Positions 1 through 6,144 of a DNA stretch of 10,066 bases are shown piece after piece. Positions within the stretch are counted from its first letter, which is position 1. Every line of letters starts with the position of its first letter. The position numbers were made by a program, and so were the translations under genes. The notes under the pieces were generated by a model. It saw only the letters and a program-made list of their open reading frames with translations, had not been told where the DNA came from and ran no database searches. The stretch spans positions 1 to 10,066 of the forward strand of contig DBXI01000051.1 of assembly GCA_002309255.1 (NCBI GenBank), read 5' to 3'. This DNA comes from Bacteroidales bacterium UBA1216. GTDB lineage: Bacteria; Bacteroidota; Bacteroidia; Bacteroidales; Paludibacteraceae.

Positions 1-93
1 TTCAACGCGCAGAAAGACCTCCCCGGAGGCAAGACGACCATGAAGAGCTACCTCTGGAGCTTGGAGCTGGCGACGTACGACCAGAACCACTAA
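1..93 (+). CDS. 3' end of an unidentified protein gene
   Basis: Thirty codons open at the left edge end at TAA (91-93). The residues include PGGKTTMKSYLWSLEL followed by ATYDQNH. This frame is preferred because one alternative frame stops early and the other gives an Arg/Pro-rich, unnatural sequence that runs into the repeat array. I do not recognise the family from so short a tail. The stop codon directly abuts a heptamer repeat array, and no intrinsic terminator follows. Confidence 0.6.
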   Translation, partial: FNAQKDLPGGKTTMKSYLWSLELATYDQNH

Positions 94-128
94 TTGACAA
101 TTGACAAATGACAAATGACAATTGACAA
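94..128. repeat. Heptamer tandem array, (A/T)TGACAA x5
   Basis: Five head-to-tail 7-bp units: TTGACAA, TTGACAA, ATGACAA, ATGACAA, TTGACAA. Only the first base of the unit varies. The array begins at the base after the stop codon of the upstream partial gene. It contains no plausible coding sequence. TTGACA resembles a sigma70 -35 box, but Bacteroidetes promoters use a different consensus, so this is probably not a promoter. Confidence 0.85.
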
Positions 129-139
129 AGGCGGTTAGA

Positions 140-200
140 GAGTACGGATTGAACGGATTAAACGAACAAAAATCCGTGAAAATCCGTGAGATCCGTACTC
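140..200. repeat. Nested inverted-repeat element upstream of the lipoprotein gene
   Basis: A perfect 10-bp inverted repeat has arms GAGTACGGAT (140-149) and ATCCGTACTC (191-200). Inside it, ACGGATT (153-159) can pair with AATCCGT at 171-177 or at 181-187, because AATCCGTGA occurs twice (171-179 and 181-189). Two alternative inner hairpins are therefore possible. No T-tract follows on either strand, so it is not an ordinary intrinsic terminator. It lies 22 bp before the lipoprotein start and may be a leader RNA structure or a dispersed repeat; the sequence does not decide. Confidence 0.7.
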
Positions 201-222
201 GAACAAAAAAAAAGGAAGCACT

Positions 223-402
223 ATGAAGAAAGTAATTATCCTATCCGCACTTGCAGTCTGTATCGGCGCTCTGGCCCTATCATCCTGCAACGTGACGCGT
301 ACGATCACCACCACCTCATCGAGCATCCAGCGTGGCGACACGACGGTGATCATCCAGACCAAGACCATCGAGCAGTACGACGCAACGAAAAGGCTGTACT
401 GA
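223..402 (+). CDS. Small predicted lipoprotein, 59 aa, unknown function
   Basis: ATG at 223 and TGA at 400-402. The N-terminus is a lipoprotein signal: MKK, a hydrophobic stretch (VIILSALAVCIGALAL), then the lipobox L-S-S-C with the lipidated Cys at residue 22. The mature part is only about 38 residues, rich in Thr and Ser (NVTRTITTTSSS), and contains QRGDTTVIIQTKTIEQYDA, which alternates polar and hydrophobic residues as in a beta hairpin. An AGGAAG purine stretch (213-218) precedes the start. The gene has its own terminator at 429-456, so it is probably a separate transcript. Membrane anchoring is inferred from the lipobox; I do not know its role. Confidence 0.8.
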   Translation: MKKVIILSALAVCIGALALSSCNVTRTITTTSSSIQRGDTTVIIQTKTIEQYDATKRLY

Positions 403-428
403 AGGCCGATTCGTTGAATTTGAAAGAA

Positions 429-456
429 AAGTGCGGAAAACTGCACTTTTTTTTCA
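429..456 (+). terminator. Intrinsic terminator after the lipoprotein gene
   Basis: The stem AAAAGTGCGG (429-438) pairs with CTGCACTTTT (443-452) through ten pairs, one of them G-U, around an AAAA tetraloop. The T-run continues to 456. It starts 26 bp after the TGA at 400-402 and separates the lipoprotein gene from the promoter of the next unit. Confidence 0.87.
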
Positions 457-464
457 GATTTATT

Positions 465-494
465 TGCAAATGTCAAAAAAATTTCGTAACTTTG
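465..494 (+). promoter_or_regulatory. Bacteroidetes-type promoter for the 528-1397 gene
   Basis: TTTG at 465-468 matches the -33 element and TAACTTTG at 487-494 matches the -7 consensus TAnnTTTG known for the Bacteroides primary sigma factor. The spacer is 18 bp. Transcription would start near 501, leaving a leader of about 27 nt before the TTG start at 528. It lies just after the terminator at 429-456, which supports a new transcription unit. It is the only clear match to this consensus in front of the plus-strand gene run. Confidence 0.68.
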
Positions 495-527
495 TACGTT
501 TTTGTGTAAAACGGAAAAAATTAGACA

Positions 528-1397
528 TTGAAAGACCTGTTTAACATATTTCTGAAGAACGAGACAGTAGAGGTGGAAGAACTGGCGGATTACCAAGTGC
601 TCCTGCTGGATAGTTATGATCCGAAGCCTGCCATGATGGCAGTGTCAGCGCTGACGGTCTATCAGTTGGAACACGACTACGAACGTGGTCGGTTCCAGAT
701 GTTGCTCTGGGCGATGAGCAAGCGCTGCAGTTTATCCGTGCGGCTGCGAGCAATAATCGGACTGCTGATGATCTGCAGTTACAAGGACGTGCGTGACGAG
801 TGGGCACTGGAGCAGATGGCTGACTTGCTATCGTACGAGAATGAGATGGCTTTTGACGCGTGGTGTGCCATCCTGAAGGCATGCAAGCCCGAGACGTTCG
901 ACCCTAACTACGCGATCATGCGCCCGATGTACAACAGCGAGCCGTTCAACAACTCGCCGGAGATGTACTTCCAGGAGTTTGAGAGAGGTGTGGTGGAGAA
1001 CATAGGCGACTATGAGTGGAGGCTGGCCGAGATCTTCTTCGATACGATGAACGTGTGCGATAGCGACAAGTACGTGCTGATGATGCTACTACGTCAGTAC
1101 CTACCGGTGATCGTGGAGCAACTCAAGGAGCAGGACATCGATCTGGACGCGCTGGACGACATCAATCTGAACTTCCAGCAGATGATGATGATCAGCAACG
1201 GAAAGGATCATCTCAAGCCGCGCAAATATGAGCTGAATCCGATGGAGAACTACGTGCAGCAGATGTACCGGTTCATCAATGCATCACGACACACATCGGC
1301 TCGGCTGGACAAAGATAAGGACGCCCTACGGAAGACGATGATCGACAAGATGGTCGTAGTCGGAGCGGAGCAGAACGCCGAGATCAATGCGATATAA
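528..1397 (+). CDS. Hypothetical, mainly helical, acidic protein, 289 aa, TTG start
   Basis: I do not recognise the family. The protein lacks a signal peptide and obvious membrane segments. It is rich in Leu, Met, Asp and Glu, and reads as a series of amphipathic helices, for example QMLLWAMSKRCSLSVRLRAI (about residues 57-77) and DKYVLMMLLRQYLPVIVEQL (about 180-199). This suggests a soluble helical-repeat (HEAT/TPR-like) fold, which is inference. An in-frame TAG at 522-524 excludes a more upstream start. TTG at 528 is the first usable start and fits the promoter at 465-494; the alternative ATG at 633 would remove 35 well-formed residues. The TAA at 1395-1397 is in the same frame as the next gene. 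Confidence 0.8.
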   Translation: MKDLFNIFLKNETVEVEELADYQVLLLDSYDPKPAMMAVSALTVYQLEHDYERGRFQMLLWAMSKRCSLSVRLRAIIGLLMICSYKDVRDEWALEQMADLLSYENEMAFDAWCAILKACKPETFDPNYAIMRPMYNSEPFNNSPEMYFQEFERGVVENIGDYEWRLAEIFFDTMNVCDSDKYVLMMLLRQYLPVIVEQLKEQDIDLDALDDINLNFQQMMMISNGKDHLKPRKYELNPMENYVQQMYRFINASRHTSARLDKDKDALRKTMIDKMVVVGAEQNAEINAI

Positions 1398-1419
1398 GAA
1401 TGGGAATCTTCAAATCTTG

Positions 1420-1518
1420 AATACGAAAAATACGAAAAATACGAAAAATACGTAGAATACGAAAAATACGAAAAATACGTAGAATACGAAAAATACGTAG
1501 AATACGAAAAATACGCAG
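1420..1518. repeat. 9-bp minisatellite, 11 copies, directly before the acyl-CoA ligase start
   Basis: Eleven perfect-length units of AATACGNNN occupy 1420-1518. The last three bases follow the order AAA, AAA, AAA, TAG, AAA, AAA, TAG, AAA, TAG, AAA, CAG, so only the third triplet varies. The array ends two bases before the ATG at 1521 and supplies almost the whole leader of that gene; no Shine-Dalgarno site separates it from the start. Read in the frame of both flanking genes it has no stop and spells Tyr-Glu-Lys or Tyr-Val-Glu triads, but it contains no in-frame start codon. Too short and too regular for a CRISPR array. Confidence 0.95.
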
Positions 1519-1520
1519 AA

Positions 1521-3428
1521 ATGACTAATCGACCAACAATAATTGAATTTGTAGAGCACTACACGCGCGAATATGCGGAGCACGTCTTTCTGCGCGAAAA
1601 GATAGGCGATACGTGGACGGAGACGACGTTCGCTCAGACTCGCGAGCAGGCGCACTTCATCGGTGCAGGACTGATGGCACTCGGCCTGAAGAAAGGCGAG
1701 CGTGTTGCTCTACTCTCTCAAGGACGTAACCTCTGGGTGACGGGGGAGTTAGGTATCTTGTATGCCGGCGCAGTGAATGTGCCGCTGTCCATCAAGCTGG
1801 AGGAAGCTTCGGATCTGTTGTTCCGCATCCAGCACTCCGATGCAGGGATGATCATGACCAGCGAGCAGCAGTTGCCGAAGATCCGTAAAATCCTACCCCA
1901 ATGTCCGAACGTGCGCCAGGTGATCGTGTTTGACCACTTAGAGAATTACGAAGACCGCGAGATAGGTATAGATGCCGTGATTGCTGCCGGCGAGAAGCAG
2001 CTCAAGGAAGATGAGAAAGCCTTCGAAGAGCGCTACATGAGCGTGAAGCCCGACGACTATGCGAACATATCCTACACCTCGGGCACGACGGCTGACCCGA
2101 AAGGCATCTTACTCACGCACCGTAACTACACGGCTAACGTCGAGCAGGCGCGCTCCGTGGTAGGCATCGATCTGGACGACGTGATGCTGATCATCCTGCC
2201 GCTTGACCACTGCTTTGCGCACGTCGCAGGATTCTACACGATGATGTCGTACGGCGGCTCGATAGCTACCGTTCCCGTAGGCAAGAACGCCATGGCTACA
2301 TTGAGGAATATACCTATCGCTATCCGCGAGACACGTCCGGCGGTGATGCTGTCCGTACCCGCACTGGCGCGTAACTTCCGCAAGAACATTGAGGCAGGCA
2401 TCAAAGCCAAAAGTGCAACCGTAGAGAAGCTGTATAACTTCGCCCTGAAGAATGCTATAGCTTATAACAAAGAGTACTGGAACAGAGGCGGCTGGCAGTG
2501 CTGGCGCTATCCGCTGGTTAGATTGTTCGACCGCCTGATCTTCAAGGCTGTGCGGGAGAACTTCGGAGGACGGATGAAGTTCTTCGTGGGCGGCGGTGCG
2601 CTGCTCGACATCGAGCTGCAGCGGTACTTCTGCGCAGTAGGCATGCCTATGTTCCAAGGCTACGGACTGAGCGAGGCAACACCTATCATCTGCGCCAACT
2701 CGGGCGAGGCGGCTATCTTCGGTTCGAGCGGACGCATCGTTGCCAACGAGGAGGTAAAGATCTGCGACGGCGATGGCAACATCGTGGGGGACGGCGTACG
2801 CGGCGAGATAGTTATCCGCGGCGAGAACGTCATGGCGGGCTACTGGAAGAACCCCGAATCCACTGCCAAGACGATCATCGACGGATGGCTGCACACCGGC
2901 GACATGGGTTATGTGACAAAGAAACACCCTGGATTCTTGTGGGTGGTTGGTCGGTTCAAGAGCCTGCTCATCAGCGCCGATGGCGAGAAATACAGCCCCG
3001 AGGGCTTTGAGGACAGTCTGACGGATGGTTCACCGTATGTAGAGCAATGTATATTGCACAATAACCAAAACCCCTACACCATCGCGCTCATCGTACCCGC
3101 CAAGGACAACCTCCAAGCATGGTGCAAGCAGCTAGGCAAAGATCCCAAATCAGCCGAAGGCCAAAAGCTGATGCTGGAGAAGATCCAAGCCGAGGTAGAT
3201 GCCTACAAACCCGGCCGCAAGCACGCCGGTGAGTTCCCCGAAGCATGGCTGCCCAAGGCGCTCGCCGTTCTCGGCGAGCAGTTCACCGAGCAGAACCACC
3301 TCGTCAACTCCACGATGAAGGTCGTGCGCGGAAAGGTCGAGCAGTACTTTGCTGATCGTATAGACTACGCTTATACGCAGGAAGGAAAAAATCTGTATAA
3401 CGAGAAGAATATGCAAGCCGTGCTATGA
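1521..3428 (+). CDS. Long-chain fatty acid--CoA ligase (AMP-binding family)
   Basis: This 635-residue enzyme should activate fatty acids with ATP to an acyl-adenylate and transfer the acyl group to CoA, in the cytoplasm or at the inner membrane face. Family motifs are in order: the phosphate loop YTSGTTADPKG (185-195), the adenine/acyl motif QGYGLSEATP (379-388), GWLHTGDMGY (455-464) with the ATP-ribose Asp, the hinge motif GRFKSLLISADGEKYSPE (477-494), and a C-terminal NSTMKVVRGK (596-605) whose Lys600 sits where the adenylation lysine is expected. Length fits the large FadD15-like branch. The loop has Ala where many family members have Gly. ATG 1521 directly follows the minisatellite. The stop overlaps the Nudix start as ATGA (3425-3428), suggesting translational coupling. 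Chain-length preference is not readable. Confidence 0.92.
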   Translation: MTNRPTIIEFVEHYTREYAEHVFLREKIGDTWTETTFAQTREQAHFIGAGLMALGLKKGERVALLSQGRNLWVTGELGILYAGAVNVPLSIKLEEASDLLFRIQHSDAGMIMTSEQQLPKIRKILPQCPNVRQVIVFDHLENYEDREIGIDAVIAAGEKQLKEDEKAFEERYMSVKPDDYANISYTSGTTADPKGILLTHRNYTANVEQARSVVGIDLDDVMLIILPLDHCFAHVAGFYTMMSYGGSIATVPVGKNAMATLRNIPIAIRETRPAVMLSVPALARNFRKNIEAGIKAKSATVEKLYNFALKNAIAYNKEYWNRGGWQCWRYPLVRLFDRLIFKAVRENFGGRMKFFVGGGALLDIELQRYFCAVGMPMFQGYGLSEATPIICANSGEAAIFGSSGRIVANEEVKICDGDGNIVGDGVRGEIVIRGENVMAGYWKNPESTAKTIIDGWLHTGDMGYVTKKHPGFLWVVGRFKSLLISADGEKYSPEGFEDSLTDGSPYVEQCILHNNQNPYTIALIVPAKDNLQAWCKQLGKDPKSAEGQKLMLEKIQAEVDAYKPGRKHAGEFPEAWLPKALAVLGEQFTEQNHLVNSTMKVVRGKVEQYFADRIDYAYTQEGKNLYNEKNMQAVL

Positions 3429-3982
3429 TTCCTGCTTTAGAAAATAGAAAATGGAAGGTCGTCAAGTCGGAGAATATTCTGCACTTGGGTGAGTGGCTGA
3501 GCGTTAGGCAGGAGACCGTAGAGCTGCCTTCGGGACGACAGATACCTACGTGGTTCATCCTTGAGTTCCCTGACTGGATAAACGTGATCGCCATCTCCAA
3601 GGACGGGAAGTTCGTCATGGAAGACCAGTACCGCCACGCTTTGGGACAGACCTGCTACGAGATAGTGGCGGGCGTGATAGACAAGGGCGAGACACCATTG
3701 CAGGCTGCACAACGCGAACTATCCGAAGAGACAGGTTACGGCGGAGGGACATGGGAGCTGTTCATGACACTCTCCCCCAACCCGACGAACCACAACAACC
3801 GCGTTTATACCTTCCTTGCCCGTGACGTAGAGAAAATCTCCGAGCAGCACCAGGAAGCCACAGAAGACATCCACGTTGATATCTTCACCCGCGAGCAGGT
3901 GCGCGAGATGCTTGACCGCGGCATGATCATGCAAGCATTGATGGCCGCTCCACTGTGGAAATACTTTGCAATAAATAACTAA
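3425..3982 (+). CDS. Nudix hydrolase, ADP-ribose pyrophosphatase-like
   Basis: The 185-residue protein has a complete Nudix box (GX5EX7REUXEEXGU) at residues 83-105: G83, E89, R97-E98, E101-E102 and G104 are all present, so the Mg2+-binding catalytic helix is intact. The flanking segments, MEDQYRHALGQTCYEIVAGVI before the box and LSPNPTNHNNRVYTFLAR after it, resemble ADP-sugar pyrophosphatases of the NudF type, which cleave ADP-ribose to AMP and ribose 5-phosphate. The exact substrate cannot be read from sequence. Its ATG lies inside the last codons of the acyl-CoA ligase (4-bp ATGA overlap), so both are probably translated from one mRNA. mce follows after 19 bp. Confidence 0.9.
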   Translation: MIPALENRKWKVVKSENILHLGEWLSVRQETVELPSGRQIPTWFILEFPDWINVIAISKDGKFVMEDQYRHALGQTCYEIVAGVIDKGETPLQAAQRELSEETGYGGGTWELFMTLSPNPTNHNNRVYTFLARDVEKISEQHQEATEDIHVDIFTREQVREMLDRGMIMQALMAAPLWKYFAINN

Positions 3983-4001
3983 TCATAAAACTACAAAAAT
4001 C

Positions 4002-4415
4002 ATGAAACCATCACACATTGAGCATCTTGGTATTGCAGTACCGAGTATTGAGGAAGCTGCTCCCTTCTTTGAGTTTTTGTCAGGCGCTCCCTGCTACAGC
4101 ATTGAAGTAGTAGAGGATCAGAAAGTACGTACCGCCTTCTTTAAGGTAGGTGAAGTGAAGATCGAGCTCCTGGAGCCGACGTCGCCTGAGTCCACCATCG
4201 CCAAGTTCATCGAGAAGAACGGCGGTCGCGGCGGCGTTCACCACGTAGCATTCAACGTTGAGAGCGTAGCTGACGCGCTGGCAGAGTGCGAAGCTGCAGG
4301 CATCCAGCTCATCGACAAAGCTCCGCGCAAAGGCGCAGAGAACCTGATGATTGCGTTCCTGCATCCGAAGTCAACGAAGGGCGTATTGACCGAATTGTGC
4401 CAACAGCCACGTTAA
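4002..4415 (+). CDS. mce: Methylmalonyl-CoA epimerase
   Basis: A 137-residue single-gene member of the vicinal-oxygen-chelate (glyoxalase) fold that interconverts (R)- and (S)-methylmalonyl-CoA, linking methylmalonyl-CoA mutase to the decarboxylase. Expected metal ligands are visible by comparison with the family: H8 in IEHLGIAV, E55 in VKIELLEP, a His of the GVHHVAF pair (80-81), and E131 in GVLTELCQ. Length is normal for the family. The leader is A-rich (CTACAAAAATCATG) without a Shine-Dalgarno site, as is usual in Bacteroidetes. It stands directly before mmdA with a 30-bp gap made of an 8-bp repeat, the gene order expected for a propionate-forming operon. Confidence 0.95.
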   Translation: MKPSHIEHLGIAVPSIEEAAPFFEFLSGAPCYSIEVVEDQKVRTAFFKVGEVKIELLEPTSPESTIAKFIEKNGGRGGVHHVAFNVESVADALAECEAAGIQLIDKAPRKGAENLMIAFLHPKSTKGVLTELCQQPR

Positions 4416-4448
4416 ATTGTTAAATCGTTAAACTGTTATATTGTTATG
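4409..4448. repeat. 8-bp tandem array spanning the mce stop and the mmdA start
   Basis: Five consecutive 8-bp units: ACGTTAAA, TTGTTAAA, TCGTTAAA, CTGTTATA, TTGTTATG. The core is NNGTTAWR. The first unit contains the mce stop codon TAA (4413-4415), and the last contains the mmdA ATG (4446-4448). The whole intergenic gap is therefore repeat, and there is no room for a separate Shine-Dalgarno site. Confidence 0.85.
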
Positions 4449-6002
4449 GACAGTACAAAACTTCAAAAGTTAATTGACTCGCGCGCGAAGGCATGTGCCG
4501 GTGGCGGCGAGGCTGCGGTGGAGAAACACCACGCTAAGGGCAGTTACACCGCGCGTGAGCGAATAAATAAGTTATTGGACGAGGGTTCGTTTGAAGAGGT
4601 GGATATGTTCCTCACCCACCGCTGCACGGACTTCGGTATGGATAAGAAAGTGTTCCTGGGCGACGGTGTTGCCGTTGGTTCGGGTACGATTGACGGCCGT
4701 CTGGTATTCGTGTTCGCACAGGATGCAACGGTCATCGGCGGTTCGCTGAGTGAGACCATGGCACAAAAGATCTGCCACGTGATGGATCAGGCCATGAAGC
4801 TCGGTGCACCTATCATCGGACTGAACGACTCCGGCGGAGCACGTATTCAGGAAGGTGCCTGCGCACTGGCGGGGTATGCCGAGATCTTCGAGCGTAACAT
4901 TCTCGCTTCAGGCGTTGTGCCGCAGATCAGTGTCATCTTCGGCCCGTGTGCCGGCGGTGCCGTTTACTCCCCTGCCCTGACGGACTTCATCATGATGACC
5001 GAGCAGAACTCGTACATGTTCATCACCGGCCCGAAGGTAGTAAAGAGCGTGACGGGTGAGGACGTGACCGTTGAGCAGCTGGGTGGCGCCAAGGTACATG
5101 CCTCGAAGTCCGGCGTGACACACTTCGTTGCCGCTACCGAGGACGAGGCACTGGCTGAGGTACGTCGATTGGTTTCGTTCATCCCGCAGAACAACATGGA
5201 GGAAGCACCTCTCATGGAGTGCACGGATGATCCTGCACGTATCGAGGACGACCTGAACGAGATCGTTCCTGACGATCCGAACAAACCCTACAACATGAAG
5301 GACATCATCAACCTGATCGTTGATAACGGCGACTTCATGGAGGTTCACAAGGACTACGCCAAGAACGTTATCTGCGGTTTTGCACGCTTCAACGGCCGCT
5401 CGACAGGTATCATCGCCAACCAGCCTAACTGGCTTGCCGGTGTGTTGGACTGCGACGCAAGCCGTAAGGCTGCACGTTTCGTCCGTTTCTGCGATGCGTT
5501 CAACATCCAGATCCTGACGCTGGTTGACGTACCGGGCTTCCTGTGCGGTACAGGTCAGGAGTATGCAGGTATCATCGACCACGGAGCAAAACTGATGTTC
5601 GCATACGGCGAGGCAACTGTACCCAAGGTAACGATCACCGTCCGCAAGAGTTACGGTGGCTCGCACATCGTGATGAGTTGCAAGCAGTTGCGCGGCGACA
5701 TGTGCTACGCTTGGCCGAACGCCGAGATCGCCGTGATGGGTGCCAGCGGTGCCGTAGGTGTGCTGCAAGCCAAGGCTATCAAGGCTATCGAGGATCCTGC
5801 TGAGAAGAAAGCGTTCATCGCCGAGAAGGAGGCTGAGTACAAGGACAAGTTCGCTTCGCCTTACCAGGCTGCCAACCGCGGATATATTGACGACGTTATT
5901 GAGCCGCGCAACACCCGTGCACGTATCATCCGTGCCTTTGAGATGCTGCAGACGAAACGCCTGACGAATCCTTTGAAGAAACATAGTAATATTCCTCTTT
6001 AG
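4446..6002 (+). CDS. mmdA: Methylmalonyl-CoA decarboxylase alpha subunit (carboxyltransferase)
   Basis: A 518-residue carboxyltransferase that moves the carboxyl group from methylmalonyl-CoA to biotin on MmdC, releasing propionyl-CoA. Both crotonase-like halves are intact: the N-terminal CoA site with NDSGGARIQEG (127-137) and the oxyanion region FGPCAGGAVYSPALTD (165-180), and the C-terminal biotin site with DVPGFLCGTGQE (361-372) and TVRKSYGGSHIVM (398-410). Length matches MmdA and the propionyl-CoA carboxylase beta subunit; the neighbouring membrane subunits favour the decarboxylase. The ATG lies within an 8-bp repeat that joins it to mce. TAG at 6000-6002 overlaps the first bases of a dispersed repeat. 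Confidence 0.95.
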   Translation: MDSTKLQKLIDSRAKACAGGGEAAVEKHHAKGSYTARERINKLLDEGSFEEVDMFLTHRCTDFGMDKKVFLGDGVAVGSGTIDGRLVFVFAQDATVIGGSLSETMAQKICHVMDQAMKLGAPIIGLNDSGGARIQEGACALAGYAEIFERNILASGVVPQISVIFGPCAGGAVYSPALTDFIMMTEQNSYMFITGPKVVKSVTGEDVTVEQLGGAKVHASKSGVTHFVAATEDEALAEVRRLVSFIPQNNMEEAPLMECTDDPARIEDDLNEIVPDDPNKPYNMKDIINLIVDNGDFMEVHKDYAKNVICGFARFNGRSTGIIANQPNWLAGVLDCDASRKAARFVRFCDAFNIQILTLVDVPGFLCGTGQEYAGIIDHGAKLMFAYGEATVPKVTITVRKSYGGSHIVMSCKQLRGDMCYAWPNAEIAVMGASGAVGVLQAKAIKAIEDPAEKKAFIAEKEAEYKDKFASPYQAANRGYIDDVIEPRNTRARIIRAFEMLQTKRLTNPLKKHSNIPL

Positions 6003-6140
6003 ACCGCTAACGCTGAAAGAAAAAAGACCGTTTCACTAAAAGAATAAAGACTTATTAGGTTTTTATCTTTGAGTGAGTGAAACGGAATAATCGTTCGAAA
6101 GAAAATGAGATAAGAACGGTCTTTCGACTTTCGACTAAAA
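6000..6140. repeat. Dispersed structured repeat, copy 1 (between mmdA and mmdD)
   Basis: This fills the mmdA-mmdD gap. It matches copy 2 (7260-7370) with 76 of 84 identical bases over 6000-6083, then 27 identical bases over 6114-6140, with an extra 30 bp (6084-6113) only in this copy. It can fold into nested stems: AAAGACCG (6023-6030) with CGGTCTTT (6117-6124), CCGTTTCACT (6028-6037) with AGTGAAACGG (6076-6085, ten perfect pairs), and TCGAAAGA (6095-6102) with TCTTTCGA (6120-6127); stems sharing bases are alternatives. It ends with a heptamer duplicate, TTTCGAC twice (6122-6135), just before the mmdD start. It has no coding potential. Confidence 0.88.
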
Positions 6141-6144
6141 ATGA

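Noticed and set aside
185..195. Ala instead of Gly in the ligase phosphate loop (TSGTTADPKG; residue numbers of the 1521-3428 protein)
   Set aside because: All other motifs are intact, and from general knowledge this variant occurs in Bacteroidales long-chain ligases, so it is not evidence of inactivity.
1420..1518. Possible CRISPR array
   Set aside because: Units are 9 bp with no unique spacers; it is a simple minisatellite.
1410..1655. Minus-strand frame with a Phe/Val/Tyr-rich hydrophobic repeat tail resembling a membrane peptide
   Set aside because: The hydrophobic tail is only the 9-bp minisatellite read backwards, and the rest is antisense to the ligase start.
2109..2927. Minus-strand open frame of 272 codons inside the acyl-CoA ligase gene
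   Set aside because: Antisense to conserved ligase motifs and without recognisable domains; a shadow frame.
4908..5984. Long open frame on the minus strand (358 codons)
   Set aside because: It lies wholly inside mmdA, whose motifs are complete. The translation is compositionally odd and matches no family; it is a shadow of codon bias.
6064..6071. TATCTTTG, a match to the -7 promoter consensus inside repeat copy 1
   Set aside because: No TTTG stands at the right distance upstream, and the equivalent site in copy 2 has lost the match (TAGTCTTTG), so it is more likely chance.
6117..6135. End of repeat copy 1 as an intrinsic terminator
   Set aside because: The outer stem is interrupted by a long loop and is not followed by a T-tract; downstream genes belong to the same complex and need transcription.
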